The notes beneath the pieces were generated by a model. It saw only the letters and a list, made by a program, of their open reading frames with translations. It had not been told where the DNA came from and did not search any database. Shown here in pieces: positions 35,245 through 42,478 of a stretch of 64,000 nt of DNA. Origin of the DNA: Sphingobium sp. 66-54 (GTDB lineage Bacteria; Pseudomonadota; Alphaproteobacteria; Sphingomonadales; Sphingomonadaceae). The position numbers and the translations under genes are program-made. Position 1 is the stretch's first letter, and each line of letters opens with the position of its first letter. Location of the stretch: contig MKWI01000006.1 in NCBI GenBank assembly GCA_001899715.1, positions 310,001-374,000 on the forward strand, in the 5' to 3' direction.

Positions 35245-35764
35245 AATATCAAGCTGGCTTAAATCCAATTTCCCGGTTCTCTTTGATGAGAAGATGCCGG
35301 TATGGATGACCATTGCAGCAAGCATTGCCGCCGCTGGCCTGACATATTATTTTGCTCCAATGTATTCACGGCAGTTTCAGATCGAAGATGTGCGGAGCGC
35401 GCACCTTAAACAAACCACTGACCAACTTAATAGCGAGATTATAGAGCTTTCACAGAAGGTTCGTAGATTTGATTCGGCATTGGTCAATGAAAAAGATAGC
35501 TCGGTCGATCTAAGAGAGGATTGCTTAGACCTTATAACAAAACTCCAATGGAGATTGGTTGATCTAAGAGTTGTTCTTACCGAGCCGGAAGATGAGCGGT
35601 ATGTATCATCGCTTTCAAAAGCTTTAGAAGGTCTGCGTGTCAAACTTAACGCCCCGGTCACACCCACATACAGACAAGATGTCCGAGCGGCGATGGCAAG
35701 CCTCGGGTCCGCGACTACAGCGGTGTTAGGCCGACTCTATGCCAAGGCATCGTTGCAAGGCTAA
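35225..35764 (+). CDS. Island cargo protein B: small membrane-anchored coiled-coil protein
   Basis: The 179-residue product is not recognised. It has an amphipathic start (MPNRISSWLKSNFPVLFDEK), one clear membrane helix (VWMTIAASIAAAGLTYYFAP, about residues 26-45), a heptad-like helix (AHLKQTTDQLNSEIIELSQK) and a charged helical C-terminal part. The start is uncertain: ATG at 35225 or 35234 (also TTG at 35210), all inside the end of gene A, so translation is probably coupled. With gene A it forms a two-gene unit that ends at a terminator for the opposite strand. It could be the effector that acts at the membrane; this is inference. Confidence 0.72.
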   Translation: MSLMPNRISSWLKSNFPVLFDEKMPVWMTIAASIAAAGLTYYFAPMYSRQFQIEDVRSAHLKQTTDQLNSEIIELSQKVRRFDSALVNEKDSSVDLREDCLDLITKLQWRLVDLRVVLTEPEDERYVSSLSKALEGLRVKLNAPVTPTYRQDVRAAMASLGSATTAVLGRLYAKASLQG

Positions 35765-35773
35765 GCCTATAAA

Positions 35774-35807
35774 AACCCCCGGCCAAAGGGAGTAATGGCC
35801 GGGGGTT
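35774..35807 (-). terminator. Intrinsic terminator for the leftward island operon
   Basis: A 12-bp perfect stem (35774-35785 with 35796-35807) is followed on the minus strand by TTTTTA. On the plus strand the hairpin is followed by AGG, not by T residues, so it mainly ends leftward transcription and shields the cargo genes from the core operon. Confidence 0.8.
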
Positions 35808-35850
35808 AGGTGCCGCCGGGCACTAATCGGCGGTAGCGCGTGAGATAATG

Positions 35851-36531
35851 CTAGACCTCAACCCGGCGGTTGGCTTGGCTGGCGAGTTCGCGGTTGTAGA
35901 AAAACAGGTGAACCTTGCTGATGGCCTCGGGGTATTTGGCCGCAAGCCCCGTCAACTCTTGGCTATGCTGGATTTTCGCCCAACCGTTCGGGGCAAACCG
36001 CTGGAACCCGTCCACGATGATTTTGTCTCGGGTGTCCGGCGAAAGCTCGGTGAGGAAATGAGGGGAGCCATAGAGGACGGCCACAACCTCGCTATGGCCT
36101 TTGGCCGCTTCCCGGATTTTCATAATCCCGTCCGGTTTGCTAACCTGTTCCCGTATCCAACCCCGCATTTCCGCGTGAATGACTTGGCGGTTCGGGTCCA
36201 ATGCAAAGGCATCGGCAATAAGCTGGTTGCCCTCGTTGCCGAGTTCGCGGGCCACCGCTTCAATACTGGCTTGGGATTGCTCAAGAACCGTGGAAACCTT
36301 CCCGGCAAGCTGGCGGGCGGCATGGTGCTGATCTACCGTGGTCCGGGTCGGGTCTTGGGCCAGCGCGATTACCTTGGGTATCGTCTCGGCAATGGCATTG
36401 TGGGCAAACCCGATGGCGTTGAAAGCGGCTCCGTTGAACTTGGCCTTGTCCCCGAGTGCAACCTTGCGGCCGGTGTCGGTAGCCATAAGTTCCATAAATC
36501 CGGCGGCATCCGGTGAATTGACGAGATACAT
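35851..36531 (-). CDS. Hypothetical protein of the island
   Basis: This 226-residue protein starts MYLVNSPDAAGFMELMATDT after an AAGGA site. It is soluble and mostly helical, with no motif I recognise. It is the last gene of the leftward operon, 25 bases after the DUF5681 gene and in front of the terminator. A structural, packaging or regulatory role is possible, but nothing in the sequence decides it. Confidence 0.75.
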   Translation of the reverse strand: MYLVNSPDAAGFMELMATDTGRKVALGDKAKFNGAAFNAIGFAHNAIAETIPKVIALAQDPTRTTVDQHHAARQLAGKVSTVLEQSQASIEAVARELGNEGNQLIADAFALDPNRQVIHAEMRGWIREQVSKPDGIMKIREAAKGHSEVVAVLYGSPHFLTELSPDTRDKIIVDGFQRFAPNGWAKIQHSQELTGLAAKYPEAISKVHLFFYNRELASQANRRVEV

Positions 36532-36556
36532 TGTCTTAATCCTTGTTTGAGTTGGG

Positions 36557-37081
36557 TTAGTATTTCTTCATTTCTTCAAGAGCGATTTCGACCTCCCTGT
36601 TCATCCTTCGCCGTTCCAAGAACTCTTGGATTTCTTCCCAAGTCATGTCCGAATAGTCGGGCTCGGTTTCGTGTTTGGTGATGAGTTCGCGCGGAACCAG
36701 TCCCCCAACCAGTTGCAGATATGCCGCCGGGTCTTTCTCCCGGAGCTTGGCCAAAGCCTCCGCGCCGTGCTCGGCAAAGTCGTCCGCGATCACGGTTAGG
36801 AACTGGTCGGTAAGGCGGTTGCGAGAACCCTTTTTGCGGCCCGGACCACCGTTAGAACCCGATACAAATTGGCCCTTGGCGTTGCGCTCGGAAGCCGCCA
36901 CGGGAGGACTGGCAGGCGCGGGCGAGGCCACGGGGAGGTTGGTGCCCACATTCACCGCCGAACGGCCCCACTGGTCGCCCTGGACGGCCGTGGGAGGTGC
37001 ATCACAAGGTTTTGCCGCCTCGGGCACCATTGGGGCGGGTGGCTGGCCCCACGCGCTGTCACGATAGCGCCGGTCAACCAT
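36557..37081 (-). CDS. DUF5681 domain protein
   Basis: The 174-residue protein has a proline/alanine-rich first half, then NAKGQFVSGSNGGPGRKKGS, the typical DUF5681 core, and an acidic helical tail (MTWEEIQEFLERRRMNREVE). DUF5681 genes are often found near terminase genes in prophages; a DNA-packaging link is therefore possible but unproven. The ATG at 37081 overlaps the previous stop by eight bases and follows AAGGGGG. Confidence 0.82.
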   Translation of the reverse strand: MVDRRYRDSAWGQPPAPMVPEAAKPCDAPPTAVQGDQWGRSAVNVGTNLPVASPAPASPPVAASERNAKGQFVSGSNGGPGRKKGSRNRLTDQFLTVIADDFAEHGAEALAKLREKDPAAYLQLVGGLVPRELITKHETEPDYSDMTWEEIQEFLERRRMNREVEIALEEMKKY

Positions 37082-37562
37082 GACGGCCCCCTTGCCCGAG
37101 CAACAGGCCCGCATATTCGGTTTTCGGTGTAGCCCGGCCATCATGCGGCATGACGTTCCGGTAGAATTGCGGACAATCGGCTGGACCGTTGAAAGCCCGC
37201 CAAACCGCTTTCAGGAACCTATCTGGCAATAGGTCTTCAAACCGCTCCCATGTCGGCTTGTCGTCTATCAACGCCTTGAACAGAATGAGGCGGTCAACAA
37301 GGTTCCTCATCTCGGGGATGAGTTCGCTAACCTGTTTTTCGATCCTGCCGACTTCCTGCCATCGGGCTTTGATGTTGGCAGATACGGCAAGCATTTTGAT
37401 GACCCGGCCGATTTCCCAAGCATCGAACAGGATCGAACCAGCATAGTCATCCCGCATAAGAAACAGGATGGCTTGGGCGAAAATCATCCGCCTATCTTCA
37501 TCGGTTCGCCCGTCCGATAAGTGCGAGCCAAACTCATCTTCAATCTTTGCAAGCACGGTCAT
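37074..37562 (-). CDS. Hypothetical protein of the island core
   Basis: A 162-residue soluble helical protein starts at ATG 37562 (MTVLAKIEDEFGSHLSDGRT), preceded by AAAGG at good spacing. The frame is open up to 37799, where it overlaps the ATPase stop as ATGA; starts at 37799 or 37709 would add 79 or 49 residues. Those added residues would be encoded by repeat-rich DNA (37563-37793), so I prefer the short form. No domain is recognised; the EMRNLVDRLILFKALIDDKP region is predicted helical. Confidence 0.65.
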   Translation of the reverse strand: MTVLAKIEDEFGSHLSDGRTDEDRRMIFAQAILFLMRDDYAGSILFDAWEIGRVIKMLAVSANIKARWQEVGRIEKQVSELIPEMRNLVDRLILFKALIDDKPTWERFEDLLPDRFLKAVWRAFNGPADCPQFYRNVMPHDGRATPKTEYAGLLLGQGGRHG

Positions 37563-37604
37563 AGGTTGGCCTTTCAACCCTTTATGTTGGCCGGTATGTT
37601 GGCC
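37563..37604. repeat. Iteron-like copies of ATGTTGGCC
   Basis: AGGTTGGCC (37563-37571), ATGTTGGCC (37584-37592) and ATGTTGGCC (37596-37604) lie close together. The reverse complement GGCCAACAT recurs near both ends of the island (33955-33963 and 41066-41074). The cluster lies just before the preferred start of the 162-residue gene. Confidence 0.6.
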
Positions 37605-37725
37605 AATCTTGGAAACTCGGTAATTTGTTGAGTAAAACCGCCGAACACTGGCGGACTCTATCTCTGCCCACATACTCGGGGCTGAATAGTTCAAGGGGTT
37701 GGGGGTCATCGCCTCCCGGACAATC

Positions 37726-37793
37726 GGACATCCCCTAAAGGGAGATGTCCATGTCCGTCCGCTACCGAGGGTAGGGCGACACTGGACATGTCC
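37726..37793. promoter_or_regulatory. Palindrome cluster with GGACAT/ATGTCC half-sites
   Basis: GGACATC (37726-37732) pairs with GATGTCC (37744-37750) around CCCT-aa-AGGG. ATGTCC repeats at once (37751-37756), and a perfect palindrome GGACATGTCC is at 37784-37793. The cluster lies directly after the stop region of the ATPase gene and may be an operator or part of a replication origin. Confidence 0.5.
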
Positions 37794-37795
37794 GG

Positions 37796-39145
37796 TCATT
37801 GTCCACCCCCTGTCCGTTGTCCGGTGAGGATAGCGGCGATGACGGCATGGGTTGCCGAGGCGTTCAAACCGGCAAATCGGTAAATGTCGTTATCGACCGC
37901 AATATGCCCGTCAGCCGCCAAATCTTCGCGGGCACGGGCGAAAGCCTTGCGCTTCGCTTCCTTATTGTCGGCCGTGGAAATCCTTAAAAACTCGGCATAC
38001 CAGTCCGCGAAAGTCACACCGATGAACTCGCCATGCTCATTCAAGATGCCGTGGGAGCGGGCCGCATTTTCCAGCGCCGTGAAAGCAAGCTGGCGATTAC
38101 CCCTCAACGGTCGGGTGAATTGTTGGGTGGCCCCGCTGTCGGGTTCGATCACGCATGATGTAACCGGGTCGCCATCGGCATCGGTGCCAAGGTCAACGAC
38201 CTTCAACCGGAACCCATGTTCCTCCCCGTCCTTACCGTCTTTGGCCTTGTCGAGTTTCCAGCGGCGGGCATCACCATCCCGGCTAACCAGTATGGCGGCA
38301 TCAAGCGCGGCAAACAGGCTTGAGTGCCCGCGCAACCCTTTGGTGGAGTCCTTGCCACTGTGGGCAACAAGGATGACGAGCCCGGCGATTTTCCGTTGAA
38401 GGGTCTTTGCCCCCTCAATGACACCGCCCATGTCCTTGGAGCTATTCTCGTCCAAACCGGGAGCGGCACGGTTGAGCGTGTCGATAATGACGACACAACC
38501 CGGCGGGCATATATCGGCAAGGTCGGAAACGTCTTGCTGGTCGGTCAACCGGAAGGGTTGGAGCGAGAACCGGACAGCATCGGGCATGGCGCGGCCGTGA
38601 TGGCGCTCCCATGCCAATACCCGGCCACGAACCCCGGCTTCACCTTCAAGCCCGACATAGAGAACCGGCGCGGGTGTTGTGGGGTATCCGAAGAACTGCG
38701 CACCCTCGCCAATCGCGGCGGCGGCGGCAATGCACCAAAACGATTTGCCGTCTCGGGATGCGCCATAGACAACAACCATGCCCTCGGACGGGGCCACGCC
38801 CTTGATGCGATATTGCATCGGGGTCGGGTCGAGTTCGGCGGCGGTTTGAGGTTTGAACCGAGCTTTCCGGGACGCGGCGAATATATGCCGCTCCAATACC
38901 TCGGTCATAGCGTCCGGGTCGGGACGGGCCTTTGCCCACAATCCCTTGGCCTTGAACCGGCCGTAGGGTTTTGCCCAATCTAGGTAGAGTTCTTCATGCC
39001 TTATCCCCGCCGTCTTCAAGGCAGCGGCCACCATTTTCAGGTCTTCCGGGTTCTTGGCCGGGATGACCGAAAGCATATCCCGCAACTTGTCTTGCTCATC
39101 GGCAAGCGCGGGCGGTTCAAAGAATATGACCGGAGCGGACGCCAT
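37796..39145 (-). CDS. RepA-like AAA ATPase (RecA-fold replicative helicase)
   Basis: The 449-residue protein has an N-terminal helical region (residues 35-75, EDLKMVAAALKTAGIR..) like the small domain that follows primases, then an AAA_25/RepA-type ATPase. Walker A is GASRDGKS (128-135) and Walker B is CVVIIDTL (217-224). The DTLNRAAPGLDENSSKDMGG and LVILVAHSGKDSTKGLRGHS segments are typical of plasmid and satellite RepA helicases. The C-terminus is winged-helix-like. It should drive replication of the excised island. It follows AlpA by five bases. Confidence 0.88.
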   Translation of the reverse strand: MASAPVIFFEPPALADEQDKLRDMLSVIPAKNPEDLKMVAAALKTAGIRHEELYLDWAKPYGRFKAKGLWAKARPDPDAMTEVLERHIFAASRKARFKPQTAAELDPTPMQYRIKGVAPSEGMVVVYGASRDGKSFWCIAAAAAIGEGAQFFGYPTTPAPVLYVGLEGEAGVRGRVLAWERHHGRAMPDAVRFSLQPFRLTDQQDVSDLADICPPGCVVIIDTLNRAAPGLDENSSKDMGGVIEGAKTLQRKIAGLVILVAHSGKDSTKGLRGHSSLFAALDAAILVSRDGDARRWKLDKAKDGKDGEEHGFRLKVVDLGTDADGDPVTSCVIEPDSGATQQFTRPLRGNRQLAFTALENAARSHGILNEHGEFIGVTFADWYAEFLRISTADNKEAKRKAFARAREDLAADGHIAVDNDIYRFAGLNASATHAVIAAILTGQRTGGGQ

Positions 39146-39150
39146 AGGGA

Positions 39151-39393
39151 TTACGCCGCAAGCTCCGAACGCTGGCGCTCAAGGCTTACAACGAGTTCCC
39201 GGATTTCATCGTCCGACTTGCCCGCGATCCGGGCGGCATTGATGGCGGCAACCTCGTTCTCGGGCCAAGCGGCCATGCGGGAACCGAGTTTGACGGGACG
39301 CGGGAATAGACCTTGTTTGGCGCGAAGATAGACGGTTGGCCGGGCGAGCCCGGTTCGCTCCATGACGGCGGGGAGGCGCAATAGGTTGTTCAT
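39151..39393 (-). CDS. AlpA-family DNA-binding regulator
   Basis: The 80-residue protein has the MerR-like AlpA fold: LLRLPAVMERTGLARPTVYL, then PRPVKLGSRMAAWPENEVAA. AlpA/Vis proteins of P4-like satellites act as excisionase and as activators of integrase or late genes. AGGAG precedes the ATG. It is the first gene of the replication module and lies 92 bases after the gene upstream. Confidence 0.9.
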   Translation of the reverse strand: MNNLLRLPAVMERTGLARPTVYLRAKQGLFPRPVKLGSRMAAWPENEVAAINAARIAGKSDDEIRELVVSLERQRSELAA

Positions 39394-39484
39394 GGGTTAC
39401 TCCTGAACTTAACAAGTTTCAGGAGCCGTTTTTGACCTACCCAAGTCTAACTAGACAACTTGATTAAAATAAGTCTGGTAATTG

Positions 39485-39745
39485 TCAGTTTAATCTATCT
39501 AGTTCGGCAATTTTACTCGCAATATCTGTTTTTCGTCTTGCCTCTTGTTCGGAGGAAACCGCCGGTAGGTTCCGTGAATATTCCTCGTAAATCACGTCAA
39601 CTGCCTCAAGGTAGGTATTCAGCCCGGCGCGTTTCGCCGCCAATGCCTTCAACAGTAATGGCAATTTCTCCGGCGTATCCAGCCGCTTCCGGCCGCGTGT
39701 TTCGATAACCGGAATACCGTTATCCGGTGGACCATATCCATTCAT
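39485..39745 (-). CDS. Hypothetical small protein after the integrase
   Basis: The 86-residue product starts with an ATGA overlap on the integrase stop, so it is translationally coupled. GGAGGG lies upstream. It is charged and helical (KLPLLLKALAAKRAGLNTYL), with no known domain. The preceding PVIETRGRKRLDTPEK part is basic, so DNA binding is possible. It may be an accessory factor for the integrase. Confidence 0.68.
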   Translation of the reverse strand: MNGYGPPDNGIPVIETRGRKRLDTPEKLPLLLKALAAKRAGLNTYLEAVDVIYEEYSRNLPAVSSEQEARRKTDIASKIAELDRLN

Positions 39746-41040
39746 GCCGCCGAACCCTCCCGGATACCGACAACATTCCCGCCGGGTTTCTGGACGGTCC
39801 CCGCGTAAGTCGCCCAATCGGCCATGAGCTTGACCCGCTTAGGCAACAGGCTTCCCCGCTGGTATGCGGCTTCCGCCTTGTCGGCCAAACTGTGGGCAAG
39901 AGCATGTTCAATGACCTCACGCGGGTATGCGGTTGTCTCACCGGCCCATTCCCGGAAGGTGGACCGGAACCCGTGTTGCGTAAGCCCGGTGCGGTCCATA
40001 CGCTTGAGGACGGCCGTAAGCGCCATATCGCTCATTGCGCCGCCCCGAGGGGCCGGGAACACATATTCGGTGCCCTTGACCCTCGGGAGCGTCTTGAGCA
40101 ACGCAACGGCCGCGTCGGACAGGGGGACGCGATGTTCCTTGCCAGCTTTCATACGGTCGGCCGGGATTACCCACATTTGGGCGTCTAGGTCGATTTCCGC
40201 CCATGTCGCGTTGCGGACCTCACCCGAGCGGGCGACGGTGAGAATAGCGAACTCAAGGGCGCGGGCCGAAATGCCATCGCGCTTGCGAAGGTCCACCATG
40301 AACGAACCGAGTTCGGCATAGGGCAATGCCGCATGGTGGCCCCGTGTCAGGCGTTGGCGCTTGGCAAGGGAGTGTTCAAGGTTGCCCTTCCATGCCGCCG
40401 GGTTCTCGCCATCCCTGTAGCCGTTGACCTTCGCCCAATTCAGCACGGTTTCAATCCGGCCGCGAAGGCGGGAAGCGGTTTCGCTCTTGGTCGCCCAAAT
40501 CGGGCGGAGAACGTCCAATATCAATCCGCGATCAACGGACGATACCGGGAGCTTGCCGAGTTTCGGATAGGCGTAGGTTTCAAGCGTGGCGCTCCATTGC
40601 TTGACGTGCTTGTCATTCTTCCATTCGCCAGACTTGTCCGCGATGCACAATTCCGCACATTCCTTGAAGGTTTTGGACTTGGCGGTTTCAATGTGGGCAG
40701 CTTGCTTTTGGACCCGTTTTTCCTCGATTGGATCAATCCCGCTCCGAACCTTCGCCCGGATTTCGCGGGCTTTGTCCCGAGCTTCGGCCAGTGACAAACC
40801 TTCCTCCCGAACCGATTGCTCAAGGGTAAGGCCGATTTTGCCGTTATAACGGCCAAGGCCAATATCGCGGCGGCGCTCACCGATCTTAAGGCGGAGTGCC
40901 CACACTTTGGTCCCGCCTTCCAACCGGAGGTGCAAACCCTCGCACCGATCACCACCAACCATGACCCGGTGATTGGTCTTTCCGTCCGCCTTCAACCTCT
41001 CAACCGCCGGTGCGGTCAACGCCTTTGCCACCTTCGGCAT
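39742..41040 (-). CDS. int: P4-type tyrosine integrase
   Basis: The 432-residue protein is a site-specific recombinase of the P4 type, which inserts islands at tRNA 3' ends. The N-terminal arm-binding domain (residues 5-95) carries the DUF4102-like pattern GGDRCEGLHLRL..KVWALRLKI and the core-binding domain follows. The catalytic residues are Arg271 in TVARSGEVR, His356 and Arg359 in QHGFRSTF, His379/His383 in VIEHALAHS, and Tyr393 in AAYQRG. It lies next to attR and points into the island. All catalytic residues are present, so it may be active. Confidence 0.95.
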   Translation of the reverse strand: MPKVAKALTAPAVERLKADGKTNHRVMVGGDRCEGLHLRLEGGTKVWALRLKIGERRRDIGLGRYNGKIGLTLEQSVREEGLSLAEARDKAREIRAKVRSGIDPIEEKRVQKQAAHIETAKSKTFKECAELCIADKSGEWKNDKHVKQWSATLETYAYPKLGKLPVSSVDRGLILDVLRPIWATKSETASRLRGRIETVLNWAKVNGYRDGENPAAWKGNLEHSLAKRQRLTRGHHAALPYAELGSFMVDLRKRDGISARALEFAILTVARSGEVRNATWAEIDLDAQMWVIPADRMKAGKEHRVPLSDAAVALLKTLPRVKGTEYVFPAPRGGAMSDMALTAVLKRMDRTGLTQHGFRSTFREWAGETTAYPREVIEHALAHSLADKAEAAYQRGSLLPKRVKLMADWATYAGTVQKPGGNVVGIREGSAA

Positions 41041-41052
41041 ACCAGAACCCCT

Positions 41053-41121
41053 TGGCCAACAATCCGGCCAACATAAAAGCGCATATGAGGGTGGCCGTCA
41101 ATAGACTACGGTAGCCGTCAT
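41053..41121. repeat. Candidate right-end arm-type integrase or excisionase sites
   Basis: GGCCAACAA (41054-41062), GGCCAACATAA (41066-41076), GGCCGTCA (41093-41100) and AGCCGTCAT (41113-41121) lie between the integrase start and attR. GGCCGTCAT (33942-33950) and GGCCAACATAA (33955-33965) recur just inside attL. Symmetric placement near both ends is what arm-type sites show. Confidence 0.5.
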
Positions 41122-41194
41122 CCCTCATTAACTATTTATATTCAAATGGAAAAATTGGATGCCAGTAGATGCCGCTAGACTCTGATAGAGCGGA

Positions 41195-41211
41195 CTCCCG
41201 CTCCGCCATTT
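41195..41211 (+). repeat. attR, right attachment repeat of the island
   Basis: This is the second exact copy of CTCCCGCTCCGCCATTT, marking the right boundary. What follows (TTACCAAAAAATC) should be the original sequence downstream of tRNA-Ser. Confidence 0.9.
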
Positions 41212-41524
41212 TACCAAAAAATCAATATCTTATTCTGGCACTATTGCCACGCCAAAAAGCGCCGGTAGCCGCTCATCACACCAGCGCGGAGGCCATTGCC
41301 GAAATCCCAGATGCAGCCCTCGGGATTGGCCCCGCGCCGATCGCAGGGGCGGCTGTGGCACAGAATGTGCCGCTATGCTGGCGGTGGAGAATGCATCAGT
41401 GCTTCGGCAGCTTGTCCGGGCTTCTGCACTTGGGGTGCCTTGTTCCCCCTCCTATCCGCGCCCGATGCTCCATGTCCGCCCGCATTCAGTGGACATTCAA
41501 CCCGGCATCTCTATCCCTCCAGCC
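41212..41524. other. Intergenic region between the island and lolA
   Basis: These 313 bases hold no convincing gene. They should contain the original tRNA-Ser 3' flank and the lolA promoter. TGGCACA..TGTGCCGC inverted arms are visible near 41357-41375. Confidence 0.45.
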
Positions 41525-42187
41525 ATGACGATCACCTTCCCTCGCCTCGCCCGCGCACTGACCATCGGTGCCGCGTTCGCCCTGCCTCTGGTCGCGCACG
41601 CGCCGGTGGCGGCCGCGCCGGCCCATGCCGCCGACAGTGACGATCTCGCCGCGGTCAACCGCACCATTCGCGGGATCACCACGCTCAGCGCGGACTTCAC
41701 CCAGACGGACCGCAACGGCCAGATCGCCAACGGCAAGCTGCTGCTCAAGCAGCCCGGCCATGTCCGTTTCGACTATGGCAAAGGCAACGATCTGCTGATC
41801 GTGGCGGACGGCAAGTCGCTCTACATGATCGACTATCAGGTGAACCAGCAACAGCGCTGGCCGATCCGCAACTCGCCGCTCGGCGCGCTGCTCGATCCGT
41901 CGCGCGATCTCACCCGCTTCGGCAAGGTCGTGCCCTCGGGCGATCCGCGTGTCGTCTCGGTCGATGTGCGCGATCCGGCCCATCCGGAATATGGCGTGCT
42001 CAACCTCGTCTTCCTGCGCAATTCCGCGACCGCCTCGGGCCTCGATCTCTACGGCTGGGTCGCCAAGGATGCGCAGGGCAACCGCACGACCATCCGGCTC
42101 ACCAACATCAAATACGGGGTGACGATCGCGGATTCGGCCTTCCGCTGGCGCGATCCGCGCCCCAACCGGGTCGGCCCCCGGCGATAA
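41525..42187 (+). CDS. lolA: Outer-membrane lipoprotein carrier LolA
   Basis: LolA shuttles lipoproteins from LolCDE to the outer membrane. The 220-residue protein has a signal peptide (LTIGAAFALPLVAHAPVAAA) and the LolA fold with ITTLSADFTQTDRNGQIANG, LLKQPGHVRFDYGKGNDLLI and ADGKSLYMIDYQVNQ, all typical. The frame extends upstream, but the ATG at 41525 gives the proper signal peptide. It precedes xthA, a common sphingomonad order, with a terminator between. Confidence 0.92.
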   Translation: MTITFPRLARALTIGAAFALPLVAHAPVAAAPAHAADSDDLAAVNRTIRGITTLSADFTQTDRNGQIANGKLLLKQPGHVRFDYGKGNDLLIVADGKSLYMIDYQVNQQQRWPIRNSPLGALLDPSRDLTRFGKVVPSGDPRVVSVDVRDPAHPEYGVLNLVFLRNSATASGLDLYGWVAKDAQGNRTTIRLTNIKYGVTIADSAFRWRDPRPNRVGPRR

Positions 42188-42351
42188 AGCGCGTTGGACG
42201 CGCGATGGTCACGGTCCTGACAGATTTCATTCATCCAGCGCTCATCTGAACGGCGATATCTAGAGGGCGTGGCGTCGGCAACGCAGCCGGGATTCCCCCC
42301 TGTTGCTCGGCTCGTCCGGCGCCACAAGCGGCGCCGAGACGCGCTCACGAG

Positions 42352-42385
42352 ACCCCCGTTCCACGCCCCCCGGAGCGGGGGTTTT
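42352..42385 (+). terminator. Intrinsic terminator after lolA
   Basis: ACCCCCG pairs with CGGGGGT, with further weaker pairs inside, followed by TTTTCG. It lies 165 bases after the lolA stop and before xthA. Confidence 0.65.
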
Positions 42386-42478
42386 CGTCGCCTTGAGCAT
42401 AGCGGGCCGTCCTGCTGGCCAGCAATTTTTTGCTCCCGCTGCTTGGGTTTGCGGCCAAGGGCGGTTAGGGACAGCGCC

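Larger units (their letters stand above)
33904..41211. mobile_element. Genomic island / small integrative element (phage-satellite-like) in tRNA-Ser
   Basis: The 7.3-kb segment is bounded by 17-bp repeats in tRNA-Ser and carries, next to the right repeat, a P4-type integrase. The leftward genes are integrase, an 86-residue protein, AlpA, RepA-like ATPase, a 162-residue protein, a DUF5681 protein and a 226-residue unknown. Two rightward cargo genes lie next to the tRNA. Base composition is visibly lower in G+C than in the flanks, most strongly in the cargo. No capsid, tail or large terminase gene is present, so it would need a helper phage or conjugative partner to move. Confidence 0.88.

Noticed and set aside
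37562-37799. Start of the 162-residue island gene at 37799 by ATGA coupling
   Set aside because: The added residues are encoded by palindromes and iterons, and AAAGG is well spaced before 37562; the longer form is not excluded.
39485-39745. Toxin-antitoxin partner in the island
   Set aside because: The 86-residue protein has no toxin or antitoxin motif I recognise and is coupled to the integrase, not to a second small gene.
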